Shown: positions 12,601 to 27,600 of the stretch, one piece after another | How positions within the stretch are numbered: the stretch's first letter is position 1 | Layout: every line of letters starts with the position of its first letter | From: Podocnemis expansa | Taxonomy: Eukaryota; Chordata; Testudines; Podocnemididae | Reading direction: 5' to 3' | Length of the DNA stretch: 64,000 nt | NCBI GenBank assembly: GCA_007922195.1 | Contig: ML681992.1 | Coordinates: 38,735,350-38,799,349, forward strand | Notes under the pieces: generated by a model | Databases searched by the model: none | The model's input: the letters and a program-made list of their open reading frames with translations, nothing else | Told to the model about the DNA's origin: nothing | Position numbers and translations under genes: made by a program

Positions 12601-15600
12601 AGTGGCTGTAGAGGGGTTCTAGAACATACCCTGCCAGACAGGCACCTCCTGGCAATATTAATGGGGAATTACTCAAGTGGTTCACCCATCTGGTGGCCTG
12701 TGTATTTTCTCATAGTCTCTAATCCATTTCCAGGACCTCAGCCTTCTAGCTGAGTCATTTCTCAGTTACCTCTTTTGTGGCAAGGTCTGGACTGAGCTGA
12801 CCCACTCTGTGTCCGTAGCCACCACTAGTCCTTTCAACAACCAGTCCAAGGAAGGCAGTGAAGGATCTAGGCCCACCCACTTCTCTGGGTCCTTAACAAG
12901 GGACCCTATGCTCCACTGCTCAGGGCTGCCTTTACCCCCAGCAGAGCATGGGTACTCGCTTAAGCTGACTTAATAACTCCTGCCCTTAAAGTCAACTTTA
13001 AGGGTTAAGTCAAGTTAATGCAATGTGCCCATTAAAGTTGATTTAATAAAGTCAATTTAGTGCAGTAGAGCCTTTATAAAGTTGACTTAAGCAAGAGGAC
13101 CCATTTAAAGTTGACTTTATTAGGTTGACTTTAAATGGGTCCCCTTGCTTAAGTCAACTTTATAAAGTCAAGTTAAACAAATGGGGCCTCACTAAGTCAA
13201 CTTTAAGTAGACCTTATAAAGTCAACTTAAGTGAGCCCTGTAGTGTAGACATAGCCCACGACAGATCCCCTGCGCCACATCTTCACCTACTCCAAGTAGC
13301 TTCTCTCTCTCTATGCCCCAGGGTCCATACGTCTGTCAACTTCTGTCAGTCCACAGGGAGCTGTCCCTGGTTCCTCCCTCTGCAGCGAGGCTGACAGCAT
13401 CCTTCCTCCTTACAAGTCAAGGGAAGACTGCCCAGATCAGGGGCTGCAACCAGCTTATATACAAGGCTCCTCAAGCCTGACTGCTCCAACAGCTGCCAGC
13501 TCTCACTGGCTGCTCTGCTTCCAGGGTTTTTAATTTCTTTGCCACCAAAGCGTGAAAGCTACTCTGCTACAGTGGCATAATGGTCTTATCAGAAGATGAG
13601 GCAAATATGCTGTTCCAGCCATCTTCTGATCTGAGGTCTGCTCTTCCTCTTTAGCCACACCCTCGGTGGATTTTGATGGTCCTAGTACCAAAGGTGAGTA
13701 CTAGTGTTGTGTGCTCATCTTGGGTGGGCTTGTGATGTTACAGTGGTACTATGCCCATGGATTCCAACAAGAACCCGACTGTGGTGGAAAGGGAATCAAT
13801 AGCATCCATAGCTACCTGTACCAGGGTCCTTTTCTGGTCACATATGATAAGCCCTATGTGATGGTGTATCAGTCTGATGGGCACATGGATTGGCGAAGAC
13901 TGGTAAGAGGAATATATTTCCTCCTCAGTCTCATTTTTGTAATCACTCAGAAATGGTGGAGCTGATCAGGTGGACTGGTGATACCACTCAGTACTGTTTG
14001 TATCAGGATGACCTCTGTACTGAGGATGGGGGATTCAGGTATCAAGGTGACCACTAAGTCTTTATGACACAGGAACTCCGGCAGCACCACTAAAGTTGGT
14101 ACCATGGAATGGCGAGAGGTCAGTACCAAGGATTATGTGGTTACTCTAGAGTGCATGTGCCATGAGAGAAGGCAGCAGCCTAGTCTTCAGGGTTGTGAAG
14201 CCACTGGGTGCCAAGCAGCCAGTCAGCTCTATTGGTACCAAGATATGGGATTTTTGTTTCCCATTAATGCTGTTAACAGAGTTAGCCTGCATGCGATCTC
14301 TTGGTCTCGTGGCACTCATAGGACCAGAGGATCTCACAACTTCAGCCATGGAAGGTACATTACGGTCAGTACTGTCATGGTTTGCAAGTTTGGAGAACGC
14401 TGTTCCTTAGCAGCATCCCATACCACTGGAGGATAGGCTGGTTTTTAAAATCTTGGTGGTTGTTGCTTAGTCTAAGCTATGGAAGATGGATATCTGACAG
14501 AACCCGTGGTGTAGATTTCTCACCAGGAAGGAAATAAAGTTTAATTGTGAAAAGTGCAAGGTCATGAAGTTAGGGACTAGTAACCAAAATGTTTGCTATG
14601 AACTAGGGACATATAACTTGGAAGTGAGATAGGAGAAGAGGGACCAGGGCATATTGGTTGATTGTAGGATGACTACTACATGAACTGCCAATGTGATGTG
14701 GCTGTGAAAAAAGCTAATGAGGCCCTAGGATGCATCAGACAAGGTATTTCCAGAAGAGAAACAAAGGTCTTAGTACTTTATACAACACATTCATGAGACC
14801 TCATCTGGAAAATTGTGTGCAGCTCTTGTTTCTCAAATTTAAGAAAGATGAATTCAAACTGAAACAGATGCAGAGAAAGGGCTACTAGGATGATCCAAGG
14901 AATAGAAGACCTGTCTTATGAGAAAAGACTGGAGCAGCTTGACTTGTTTCACCTAACCAAAAGAAGGCAGAGGGGAAATAATAGTGCACTTGATAAACAC
15001 ATCAGCGGGATAGGAATTGTTTAAGCTCAGCACCAATGTGAATGCAAGAACTAATGGATATAAACTGGCCATCAGGAAGTTTAGACCTGAAATTAGATGA
15101 AGGTTTCTAACTATCAGACAAGCGAAGTTTTGGAATAGCCTTCCATGTAGAGCAATGGGTAAAAAAAAAAAAAAAAAAAAGACTAGCTGGCTTCAAGAGT
15201 GAGCTTGACAAGCTTATGGAGGGCACATTTGGCAATTAACTGATCTTTGACTAATAGAAGTAAATATGCTCTACTATGGTGTGCACTGGGATGTTAGATG
15301 AAATAGGTTCTGAGTGACTTTCCAGAATTCTTTCCAAATGGCTGGATAATCACCATATTTGGGGTCATGAAAGAATTTTCCCCACAGTGGAGACTGGCAA
15401 AGACACTGGGAGGCTTTTGCCTTCCTCTGCACCATCGGCATGGGTCACTTGCTGGTGGTATCTCTGTACTTGAAGTCTTTAAATCATTATTTGAGGATTT
15501 CAGTAACTCAGTAATAGACTAACGGTCTATTACAGGAATGGGTGGTGAAGTTCTGTGGCCACATTGTATAGGTCAGACCAGATGATCATAAAGATCCCTT

Positions 15601-18600
15601 ATGACATTAAAGTCTAAGAGTTTATAAATGGGCACTAAATCAGCCTCCCAACTGAGCAAAGAGTACTCTTCTACATATGCTTATAACATTGCACATTCTG
15701 AGCAATTTCTGTTTAACAAAAAAAAACAAGGCATATAGCAAATAAACTGATTTTCAAGCCCTTCCAAAGCTGACCTATCTTTAGGACAGGTGCCACATTA
15801 GCACACACTACCTGTGAAGGGAAAAGTGATGGATCAATTGAACCTTGTGAACGTCTTCCAGCAGTAACACAGTCAACCAATAATTGTTTCAATGTGTCCT
15901 TCATTTCCAAAGCCAAACGATTTAGCCACACCTAGCAAATAAAATATAGAGGTAAGAAAAATAATCAAAAAAAAAAAAAAACACACAGCAAGGACAATTA
16001 TTAGTACTACTTCTGGATATTGCTTTCTTACCTCAACATCACTTGACAGAAGAATTTTATTTTTAAAAGGCACAACTTCTCCCTCTAAAGATTTCATTGC
16101 TATTATGTTTTTAAAGTCCTCATCAAAGCTCACACTATTAATGCCTGTTAATCAGAAAACAATAATTTCTCTTTAATTAAGGCCAGCAAGTGATTACATA
16201 CAATCTAGATTATTTACTGTAGAAATCCTAAACATTTGTTTATGGTAATTAAATAGAAGAAAATAAAAGTTTCTCAAAAAAAGACATTTTGAAATAATTC
16301 TTCTTTTGCCAAACAAATGGTGAAATATCAAAAACATTTTTCTTTTATAAGCTTTGTTATGGTAACAGAAAATAAAGAAAATTTCTAGAATAGATTCTCT
16401 ACCATCAAATGAATTTACTTCTAAATAAGTATATTTTACAAATGATAACCAATGCATTATGAAAATTCTCATTTAGTTTACCAGCAAAAAGTTTCTTAAG
16501 ATGAGACTGAATAACTGAAGAGTTAGTAGACTGTCCCAGTATTTCTAATAAATCATCATCTCCAATAAAATAGAATCTAGGGAATGCTGAACGCTTCTCC
16601 TGTTAAAAAACAAAAACAAAATATATTTTTGTTATCTTAAGATCTGAAGTATTGCCTTTTTATAGAATTATATGTTAAGATAAAAAGTTGTACCTCCAAA
16701 AATTCATTTAAGGATTTTTGACATCTCTGAAGTTGGTCAAGTATGGTCATCAAGGCATTCCTCACTCCTGTCCGAGCATTCAGTGATGTTATTCTATTGT
16801 CCCTCTTGATATCTATCATTATGGATCTTTTAAAAAACAAAAAACCTAAATTATTTGTAAATCTACCACTGCACTTTTTCTGAATATATCTACATTATGT
16901 GATTTTATGTCAGAATTTTTTCCCGTTAAACATTAGCTAGCTCTGTCATGATTCTACTCCTATATAGCTATCATACTGTTTCTGATCATAATTCTTCCTT
17001 TCCTCCAAGATCCCTCTGTCCAATCAGTCCCACAAACTTGAAATTTTGAGCCTTTTCTCTCCTAAGTGTCTTAATCTCTCAGTCATTTCAGCTCTATTTT
17101 TAATCTTAACTACCAAATCTAAACTAAAGAAACTCAGTTGTGTATCTTTGAAGACCTCTAAAGGCCACTCCCTCTTGATCTCCTCTACATGTCTTGATGA
17201 AATAAACTTGTTTCATCTAAAATTCCTTCAATGCAATTTTTTGGAAAGACAAACAAGACATACTTTTTCAAAATCCAATGACATCTCCTCACTTCCTTTC
17301 TCAAATAAGACCTTCAATTTGCCTGCATTGTTCATAACCCAGGTGATGCACCACATTTGCCTAAGAACCTTCCTTCTCTTCCCACATACCTCGTATCAAT
17401 AAATCTGCCTATCATCCTGTCTCCAACACTGACTATCTTTATCATTACTTCAAATCAACCCTAGCTGAAAGCTATATGTATGTCTTTATTTCCCTGTACA
17501 ACCTCTTCTTGTTCATTTTATAGTAATTCATCTTGAATCTTGACTTACAGTTGTGTGAAGCACATTTTAATAATACTGACCTGAAGTCTTCATCAACTCT
17601 GTTAAAGCGTGCCTGCTCTTTGGGTAGAGCTCCGCGACCAAAAATGGGTTCCAAATACACCCACTTCCTTTGAATCTGGTTTAAATTCTGCAAGTACTCA
17701 TCCAACTCAGCGAGTTTTTTTTCCCAAATAGACACTTTGTCCTCAAAGCCTTTGTAATATGGAGAGTCCTTGAGGGACTGAAGAAGACAGCGATTATCTC
17801 CAACCTGATTGACTATGTCTTTCCAGTCTTTAATCAGCTTAATAATCCTGCTCTGGCTATCTTCATAATCTGTTAAAGTAAAGACTGCTCCAACACCCCA
17901 GAGCTCAAGCTCACGTAAGGCCTCTCTGATTGTGACTTCACCTTGGGCCCGGCTATTCAAATCCTATTTTAAAATATAAAACACGAAGAAATTATTACTT
18001 ATAGAATAGAAAAAGTTATAAGTGAATAGAAGAAAACAGTTTTACTGTTTCTGGAAAAATGCATAACTATTGTTTTCAAAAAGGAATAAAACATGGAATA
18101 GAAAATTCATAACATTACTTCATACCTTAAGTTCTGCTGCTTTTTCTACAATTACATCTGCCACCTTAAGCAGATCACCAAATAACAAATTCTCTAAACT
18201 AGTGCCTCTTGGGAGACCAAGAAGACGAAAGAGATCCAGCCAATGGTCTGGAGACAGGTGTTCCCCTCTAACATATTTCAGGACAGGAAGTGTTATCTAT
18301 GAGAAAAAATGCAATATATCAGGTTTTTACAATAATGATACCTGTTCAGTTATACAGTCATATACTCTGAAAATATATCAAAATATATTTCTCTTTATAC
18401 ATTTTGAAAATAAATGTTTAAATTGAGATCTGCATAGTATTTTCAAATACAAATTTTAATGTTTAGATATTTTGCCATTAAAGTTACTTATTAATAAATA
18501 AGTCTCAAACATATTGATAAAAACTGTAATGAGTGTCCAGTTCACTGAAAACAGATCAAATGTACCTTGACATGAGTGATATGTTTAAAAACAGTTGCAG

Positions 18601-21600
18601 AAGATATTTGGTTGAAAACAAATAACCCTAACACTCATTTTAATGTACAAATAAACCCACAAACATACAGACTGTGAGGCAAACACCACCAGGAAGTATT
18701 TTGCTTTGATATCCCCATATATAATGAGGCTCTTACTTTGTATTTGTCCACTTCTTTTTGCAACTTCACAGTCATCAAAGTATGTTCTTCCATCTTCCTC
18801 AGCTTGTCATGCCAGTTCAACAAGAATTCTTCAAACAGGTAAGTTTTACTCCTGTATAAAAATCAAAATTTAAAAGGAACACAATAACACACTACTGCAA
18901 TAACTGATAATAATACTTGAAAGTTTAAAAACAAAACCAGACCTAAAAGTAATCCAGTCTTCTTTGGCTTTTTCCTGAAAACCTTGATGAAACTCTTCAT
19001 ATAGTGCCCATACTTCTGCACAGCTCTCAATATCCCTACAGACAGCTTCTGCCAAAGAGAAATCAGGCTCTTCTAATTCAAAATGATGACAGTCCTCTCT
19101 AAATAAAAAGATCATTGTATTGTTACAATATTGTACAGTATATTGAAGCTCTGATACTGTACATGCTGTTTTACATGTTTAATTCTACCTACATGAATAA
19201 CTCCACTGGCTTCAGCATACAGCAGTACACATTTGTTGCACTCCCCAAACAGAAAAAAACAATGCTGCATAAGAGACAACTGTCATATGCAGTGGTCTTC
19301 CCTAGCTTTCACAGCTTTCTTCTCTATAATTTTTCATTCCTTTGTATTAAAAAGTGTATTAATTTGTCTCCCAAATATTAAAAGAAAAAAAATAAGCCTC
19401 TTTAACTGAATTTATCTACAAGTAGTAACCTATATAAAACCACTTGCCATTTAAGGTACAGATTCAGTTATTTCTAAGCCTAACAGATCTTTAGAAACTT
19501 CCACTCCACAAGCACCAGTTCTGAAAAGTCAAGTTATTTAAAATAATGAATTAAGTCTCTGAAAATTAAAAACAATACATTAAAATACAATTAAAATAGG
19601 ATTTATTAAATTATCTGTTGTGTTCCTATTTGGTTAACTATTAATTTATATTTTCTGATCTAGCAAAAAGCTGTAGCTACACAATTTACTATAGAATATC
19701 CATAAAATAATATAACACATACAAAGAAACACACATACATCAGTTTTTTCTTTGTGACTTCAAGTTCATCAAACTCAATTTTCTTTTCTTTTATGGTCTG
19801 AGCACTTTTCTCAAGCATATCCTGATCGCCTGTTTCAATGATATCATCACTGGGCTTTAGCTGATCCCATCGAGTTTTAAACTTTTCTAGTTCTTGAAGA
19901 TACACATTAATACGTGACATCACATTTCCTTTCATCACTTCAATCTACAAACCAAAAAAGTTAGGGGAAAAAAAACCTATTATATCAATAATTCGCACAA
20001 CAGGTATATCTAGTCAAGCTCAGAATAACCAGCAGATTTTCAATTTGTTATGTAACATTTCATGAAATAGCTATTCTTTATGCCTCTAATTTTTTTTTTT
20101 TTTTAAGGAGTATAATTTTTTTACTCATCGCTTTAAAATACTTCAGGAGTTTAAGAGACTCTGGCATGGATATGCATTTCCTGATCTTATATTATGTAAT
20201 TTTATATCCACTGTAGTTAAACATATTATTTATGTCTGCTTACTAGCTGGTCAGCTACCGTAGTCTGATAAGCAGTTTTTCTATATACCCACATTTTTAT
20301 TAAAGGCCTTGGTTGAAATAAATAGACAATAATTACAATGTTTTAAACCCATCTTCAGGTTCATAAAATAAGTGATGATCCCAGAATCAGGAGCACACAG
20401 GAAAATTACAGTGCCTGCACTGAGTCCTGTTGACTCAAGCAGCGCTCTTGCATGTTGCCTGTTGCAGGGCCAGGGCAATGAAATTTAGCAGGGACTTTCA
20501 GAAAAATTAAAAACATTGTGTAAAAGTATTAATATTTGTGGTAACGGGGTAACACTGACAAGAACAGTCATGTTTTAACTATGATATTCTTTTCATTTCA
20601 CTTTAATAAATAGAAACCATTGAGGTGAGGTATTTAACAAAGCTGCGATTCTACAGTGAGATCTTGCACCTGCGCAGTACCCGAGCTGACTTCACTAGTA
20701 TTCTTTAAGGGTACGGAGATCCAACAACATGAAGCCCATTTCAGTTCTGGGCCTACATCTGTACCTCCCGATGCCAGTAATCTCTTCAGTAATTTAGGTG
20801 TTCTTTCTATAAAGCCTCTCATTCATGCCATTAATATTGGTGCCAGGGCTGAACAGCAGCAGTTCTAGGATTTTTATTTGAATCAAATACAAAAAAAAAA
20901 GTGTCTTCGGACTAATTCAAAATTAGATCAATGCATCTGAGTGAATTACCAAGCCTTCATTCTCACCTGCTCTTTAATCATAAGTTGATGACTTTCCATC
21001 ATTAATTCAAATTTATCCCACATAGCTCTTAGGTTGTTGATTGTGTCTAAACCCCCACCAGCCACAGTCCGCAAAAGCTTGTTTTTATCTTCAGCTTCTT
21101 GAAACAGGAGAAAAATCTAAAGTTGAAAAGAAGGAATTTCTATAAAATTCAGTATGTTATGCAAACCTGCAATAAAGAAACAATAATCATTAATCCGGGG
21201 TGGGGGGGCGATCTTTGAAATTCTGTTCATATTTACACTAGACGGAGGAAAACATGGGAGACAACACAGCAGTTACAGGTCTTCATCCTAAAATCCTATC
21301 CATACAAGTGAAGGCTTACGTTAAAGACCCAACTGGCCTCCTCATAGGCACCGAGTTCCTCTCATGCATGTCTAAGAGTAGGATAAGAACCTTAACAAAC
21401 AATTAATATATGTATAAACAGGAGCAGAGAGAAGTTGAGAAAAAATGGAAAATCTACCAATATATTAGAATGCATGTGCTGTTTGAAAATAAAGAGAAAA
21501 ATTAAGTCACCTAGTTGTTTCAGAGATTATTCATTCATACACTAAGGAAGCCCAAACAAACTAAAAGTCACTACAAAAATGATTAAGTAACACCACAAAA

Positions 21601-24600
21601 AGTCAGAAAAATTGAAGTAAAGGAAGACATTAGCGAATATGTCCCAAAGTGCCTTAGTTTATGTGCGTTCATTTCAAAATGAAGAAGAGAAGACAACAGA
21701 TACTGAGACTCAGGGACAGTACTGGTCTGTAAATTAAAAAGGCTTATTCCCCTCCAATATTCACCACCCACACAAAATGATTTTTACACACACAAACATA
21801 CTTCTAGTTGTTACATCCACAGTTCAACCAACACAATATTTTCTTATTGAATTGGAAGACCAAGTCACTGAAATAAAAGCTATAAGAGAAGGGTCAAGTG
21901 CCCATTCATTGCAATGTGTTCTATGCTGAAGATTAATAATGACAATTCAGTTAAATATTGTTAATGACTTCACTGCCAATTACTTCATCAAAATCAAATA
22001 TATCCAACTCTCATAGCTGCAGTAGCAAACATAAAAGGGAAGTGATCCTCCCATCATTTTTAAAATGTATTTTTATGCAGTAAAGCCCTGAAATATTGTT
22101 CTCTCTCTCTCAACACGTTGGCTCACCTTGGTGAGTTCACTCCCTGAAGGCCTCAATTCTCATCTCTATGCATCATATGCATCCATCAAAAAGCATGGAT
22201 TTTTAAAGATTAAACCAAAATTTAATCAACTGATTTTAAAAACATCCCCTCCTCCAAGTTAATAGAAGCCTAATTTTATCATGATAGTTTATAGGTCCTG
22301 GGAAACCACTCTGGTTTTGAATTTGTTGTGTTGTGTAGGTGAGGTGTGAACCAGCACAATACACAGCACAACACACGACAGAAAAAACAAAGAAAAAGCA
22401 AGAAAAGCAATAAGATCAACAATAAAAATACTATACTAACTATAATAATATCTTGAAAAGTGTTTTCCTCAGTCATAGTAACATGACTAAACTTTTTGCC
22501 TAGATATTTTAATAAAATCTTACCTCTGCTTTTTTTTCTTTTAAATTTCCATACTTTAAATTGTCTTCTCCAATTTCATCTACAGTCTGAGGCCTAACAG
22601 TTAGTGCTTCCATGGCATCAGTAAGAAATGAAGAAATATCATGTAGATGAGCTATATAAAGAATATTGGGGAAAAAATTTTATTACAAATAAAAATATCC
22701 ATGATATCAATCTGAAAGTCAGATAAATAAGTGTATTAGGCAGTCACTTGGACAACATGAAACAGGGTCCAGTGGTTACAGGATTAATCCTGGGATCTTG
22801 GAGACCCAGGTTTAAGGCCCTTGTCCACTCAAACACTCTGCAATTCAGTTTTCCAACCATAAAATGGAGATAATAAAACTTCCATAAATCACAAAGCAGT
22901 TGTGAGGATACATACATCTTTTTTAAAAAGCTATGAGGTACTCAGATATTAAAGGAATAAAAATAGTATAAATATCATATACAGACAGAAAACAGGGTCA
23001 TAAGAGGAAATAAGAATCCCTGATGCACAGGTACCTAAACTATGGGTCTGGAACATATTCCTTCCTCTCCCAGAGTAGGTGAGCAGGAGGACAAGTGAGA
23101 GATGGGCAGAGACCTGGCTCTGCCTTTCAAACCACAACCACCAAGACAGCTGAGCTATCATGTAATTTGCTGTCAGTGCAGGCTTACTGATGTGATAATG
23201 AAGTTTATGTAGCATTCTTTGCTTAAAGCTGTGCCTAAAAAATGCAATTTAGCCCACATCAAGGTACTAGTCAATATGAGCCAGGGTGGAATAATTGGAA
23301 GCTGAGCTCATTATTGTTTTAATAAGTGTATAATCAGGGCTAATAAGCTCTGCCAATCCATGTCATTGCAAAATTCAGGAGGCTGCAGTCAATCTAACCA
23401 TTTAATGATACTCTGACAATTGAAATAGAGATACTACTAGACACTGTGCCTCAAGGACTTCCAATTGAGACATAGTTCATTCCCCCAAACCCTCTTGGTC
23501 CAGGGAAGGTAGTAATTTGCTTCTGGCCTATAGTTCCCCTGTACCACTGTAAGGACGGAATAACAGTTTTGTCCATTCCCTAGCCTCAGATTTTCAAGAA
23601 ATCTTCTCTAGAAGAGACACACACAAGAAATGTCATATAGTTTTGATTATTTTTGACATAGCTGTCACCAAATTAAGTTTATGGAATCTAATCTAAAGCC
23701 TAAAGCAGTCAATGGAAAGGACAAACACTGACTTTGAAACATTTTGTATTAGGCCTTCATAGAAAACTAAAACCAAACTACTTTCACTCCATAGTAACTC
23801 TGGTACTTCTGTATTTCCAAGGATAAAAAAGATTTTTTTTTTTTTTAAATAAAATGTTTACTACTTTCTAGCAAACACAACAAATGAAAAAGAAAAGAAA
23901 AGGAAAAAGCCTAACCATCACTGTATTTCAAAATTATTTACCTTGTATTGACTTTCTTAAAGATATGATAAGAACATCATACAGCTTCTGAATTAGATCA
24001 TCAATCACAGTCTTCACAGGGTTGCAATTAACAATCAAACAATCTATCTTGATGGTGCTTCAAAATTCAATATGACAGTTTTCAAAACACAACAGAGAAA
24101 AGATTAGTGGCAATATTCTCAATATGATATGTGTTATATAAACAACAAAAACTATATTTTCAATATCTTATTACCTTTAAATATGTTTCATAGTTTTACA
24201 GTTTAATAATTTAAGAAGAGAAATTGTTCATAAAGAAGTGCATAAATAAATATGGTTTAATATTTCCAGAGGGTTGGCCATGTTATCTTGCATACAGCAA
24301 AAACAAGAGTCCTGTGGCACCTTAAAGACTTAAAGGCACCTTCTTCAGGCATAAGGTTTTGTGGGCTCCAACCCACGCATCTTATGAAGTGGGTTGGAGC
24401 CCACAAAAGCTTATGCCCAAAGAAATCTGTTATTATTTAAAGTGCCACAGGACTCTTTTTTTTTTTTTTTATGGTTTAATAAGTTATTTACTCTTGCTCA
24501 AATACTGCAATCACTCTACATACAATTCAAATATGCAATGGAAGCCATTACAAACTAAGAGCCCGACCCTGCAAATACTTATGCATAAACTTTACTTGAC

Positions 24601-27600
24601 ACAAGAATGTCACAGAAGTCAAAGAGCTACTCCACATGCACACTGTTAAGTACATTCCTTAATACGGGCAGGATCAGGGATTTAGAGCTCAACCTTGCAA
24701 CAAAATCTTCTAACCCAAACTTCTGTACTAATGCAATGCACTCAGCACCAAAGGAAACCTATATGTGCAAGGATCCACAACGGCATCTCTCAGTGTGGGA
24801 TCAAGCCTAAGGGAATGACCCACAAATACTTAGGCATACGAGTTACTCATGTGCACACGGCTACTCTTCTGGAGCTTGTTATGTGTACAGGATTGCCAAC
24901 CATCTGGGATTTACACAAGCAATCCAGTTTTGATTTCTGTGTCTAAGTGCCCGTAACAGTGGCTCTGCTACGGCCCACAGAGGGTTAAAAAGCGAGTGGG
25001 CATGTGGCAGCCAATCAGAGGGAGGCTGCCAGTATAAGAGTAGGGCAGTCTGCTGCGGGAGCTGCAGAGGGAAGGGTCTCTTCCTGGCAGGCTGGCTCTG
25101 GGAGCCAGCACCCCAGAGAGCTCCGAATGGGTGGAGGCCTAGGAGCTGACCAGAGCCAGGGACCCCAGGAGAACAGACTGTGGGAGTGGCTGGAGCAGCA
25201 GTCTGGGGCAAGGAGGCCAAGGAGCTGACAGCAGCTGGACTTCAGCAGTGAGACTGCGTGCAGCTGGAGCTGCGAGGACATGTCCCAGGGAGTTGATGCA
25301 AGATTGTGGAGAGACTGGAGGGAGGCAGAGGCATCCGTGGAGGCACATAGGGTCCCTGGGCCAGGGCCCCTCCCTGCTTCCCCCAGCATGCCAGCATTGG
25401 CACAGGGGCGCTGGCCATAGACTGTTTCAGTGGCCAGAACAAGTCCAAGCTGTGGTCATCGACTGTTTTTGTGACCGAAACCCCAGAAGGAGTGGACTTA
25501 GGGCTTAGCCGGAGGGCTAAGGGACCAGAACTGGACTCGGGAGCGGAGTCAGCATGGGAAAACACAGACCACCTGGGAGGGGGACCACTTGAGCTAAGTT
25601 CTCCAGAAACACCACCTAGGAGGATCCCTCCAGGTGGGTCTAATGCTGCACCCACATATAGTGCCATGTTACAGCTACCCAATTTTCAACCAGGAAGTCA
25701 AATGAAAAAGAGGACCTGGCAGATGTACTGATCAGACACCACAAGCACCATTACCGCAAGGCCCCTGCTCAGCTGAGGCCATCTACTACCAATAGAAAGG
25801 CTCCTTGTGAAGCTGCAGCAGCTCGCATCCCAGCTCTGGAGCAGAGGGAGCCCAGTTGGGGAGGGAAAGACAATCCAACAAGAGATGTGGGAAGGGAAAT
25901 AAAGACACAAGTGGCGTAGAGACATGACCTCAGGGGCCCAGTTCCCAGCAAGTAGAAAGGAAGCAACTCTATGTGCAAAAGTGTTTGTAAAGTCAGGTTC
26001 TAAACTCCCCAAGTACATATTAACTAGAACAGTACTTCATGAATTCAACTGTTAAAACATTTTCCTGGTGCATGTGTTCGATTGGACCTAAATCTAGAAA
26101 GGCCTGACTGAATTCTCATGAAGTCAGTAGGAATCTTTCAATTGATTTCAATGGGAGTTGGATTGGATTCAAAGCCATCCTTCACATTAATGTTACAGAA
26201 CTTTGAGGAGTTAAAAATTTATAAAGGTACACTGGTGTTGAAACCACTAAAACTCTGCCAAATTTTCTTCATATAAAATATATTTCTATTACATTATTTA
26301 CACTATAGTGATCAGCCAATGAAAAGATCCATTGATCATACACAAAACTATTTTAGGTATACTGTACCTTGGAAGACGTTCCACTTCTTTCCCTTTCCCT
26401 TTTAATGCTTTAAAGTTTTTTTCCCAGTCTTGTTCACTAGAAAGATGTTCTTCCACCAGAGTTTCCATATCTACTTGTCCAATTATAACCCACTCCTTTT
26501 CAACATTATATTTCATTACATAGAAAGTAAGATAAGATTATAAAGAATTACTTGACACTGATTTCAAAGAATAGATTACTCTTTTTATTATGTTCTCAAC
26601 CTATCTTTTTTTAAAATCCTTTGCACCTTTTCAATTCAATCCTTTTAATCATAAAAACTGGAGGTTCTCTTGTTGGCCTGAAGATATTTTGCATTATTCA
26701 GTACTCAAATCAGAAAGCATAGACTGGTATGACATGACCACACACTTCAATGATACTGTAAAACAAACCCTGACCAGGGGACAGCAATCTCTCACAAAAT
26801 TAAGATTTCAGGATTAACTATGCATATGCTTCAAGAGAGACACACACAAGTGTTTTGTTGACTATGGATGGACTTACCCATATCCTTAAAACTAAGCACT
26901 TGTTAAGTGCTTTGCTAAATCAGAATCGAAATTCACAGACTAACAGAAGTCAACGTCCCATGTATTCTAAAATGATTCAGCCCTGAAAAAAACTGTAATT
27001 ATGTCTAAAATAAAAAGTCTGATTCAATCAAAATATTGTACATACCTTAAACTGATTTGAAACTTTTGCTAGTCTTCTGAACAAATCCTCTGCTTTACTG
27101 AATGTAGTCAAAAATCCACTTGCATTTCTTTCAGTCATAATAGTGAAGATGGACTCCTCTTCTGTCTCACTCACTCCTCTAAACTGATTGGGAATGGAAA
27201 TGAATCTCTTCATTTCTCTATAATATCTAGCTCGTACTTCTTCAAAAGGAGGTTTGAACTGTAATCTTCCTTGTCTAAAAAGTGAAACAAACCATAACAA
27301 AATTAATATTTTACACACATTCCAGTCACAATATTTTATCAGAAAAAAAAGTCTTACTTGTAAGTTAAATCAATATTTATTTCTGGTAGATTCTCATTCA
27401 GTGCCTCCAAACCCATTTGATATTGATGCTCCAGAGCTTTGTAGAGTTGATGGTTCCAGTGTTGTCTCCATGCTTTCATATCACATGGACGGAAACCCTA
27501 AATTCAATTACATTTGTTTAGTATTTATTAATGTTTATTTACATACTTTTACTCAGTTCATAATTAGATTGGAATTCAGTCCCAAAAGATGTCATTGAGC

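Noticed and set aside
16637..16700. Extension of exon 27 through its 3' end in the same frame
   Set aside because: The frame stays open past FLE, but a good GTACAA donor and the match to exon 28 fix the boundary.
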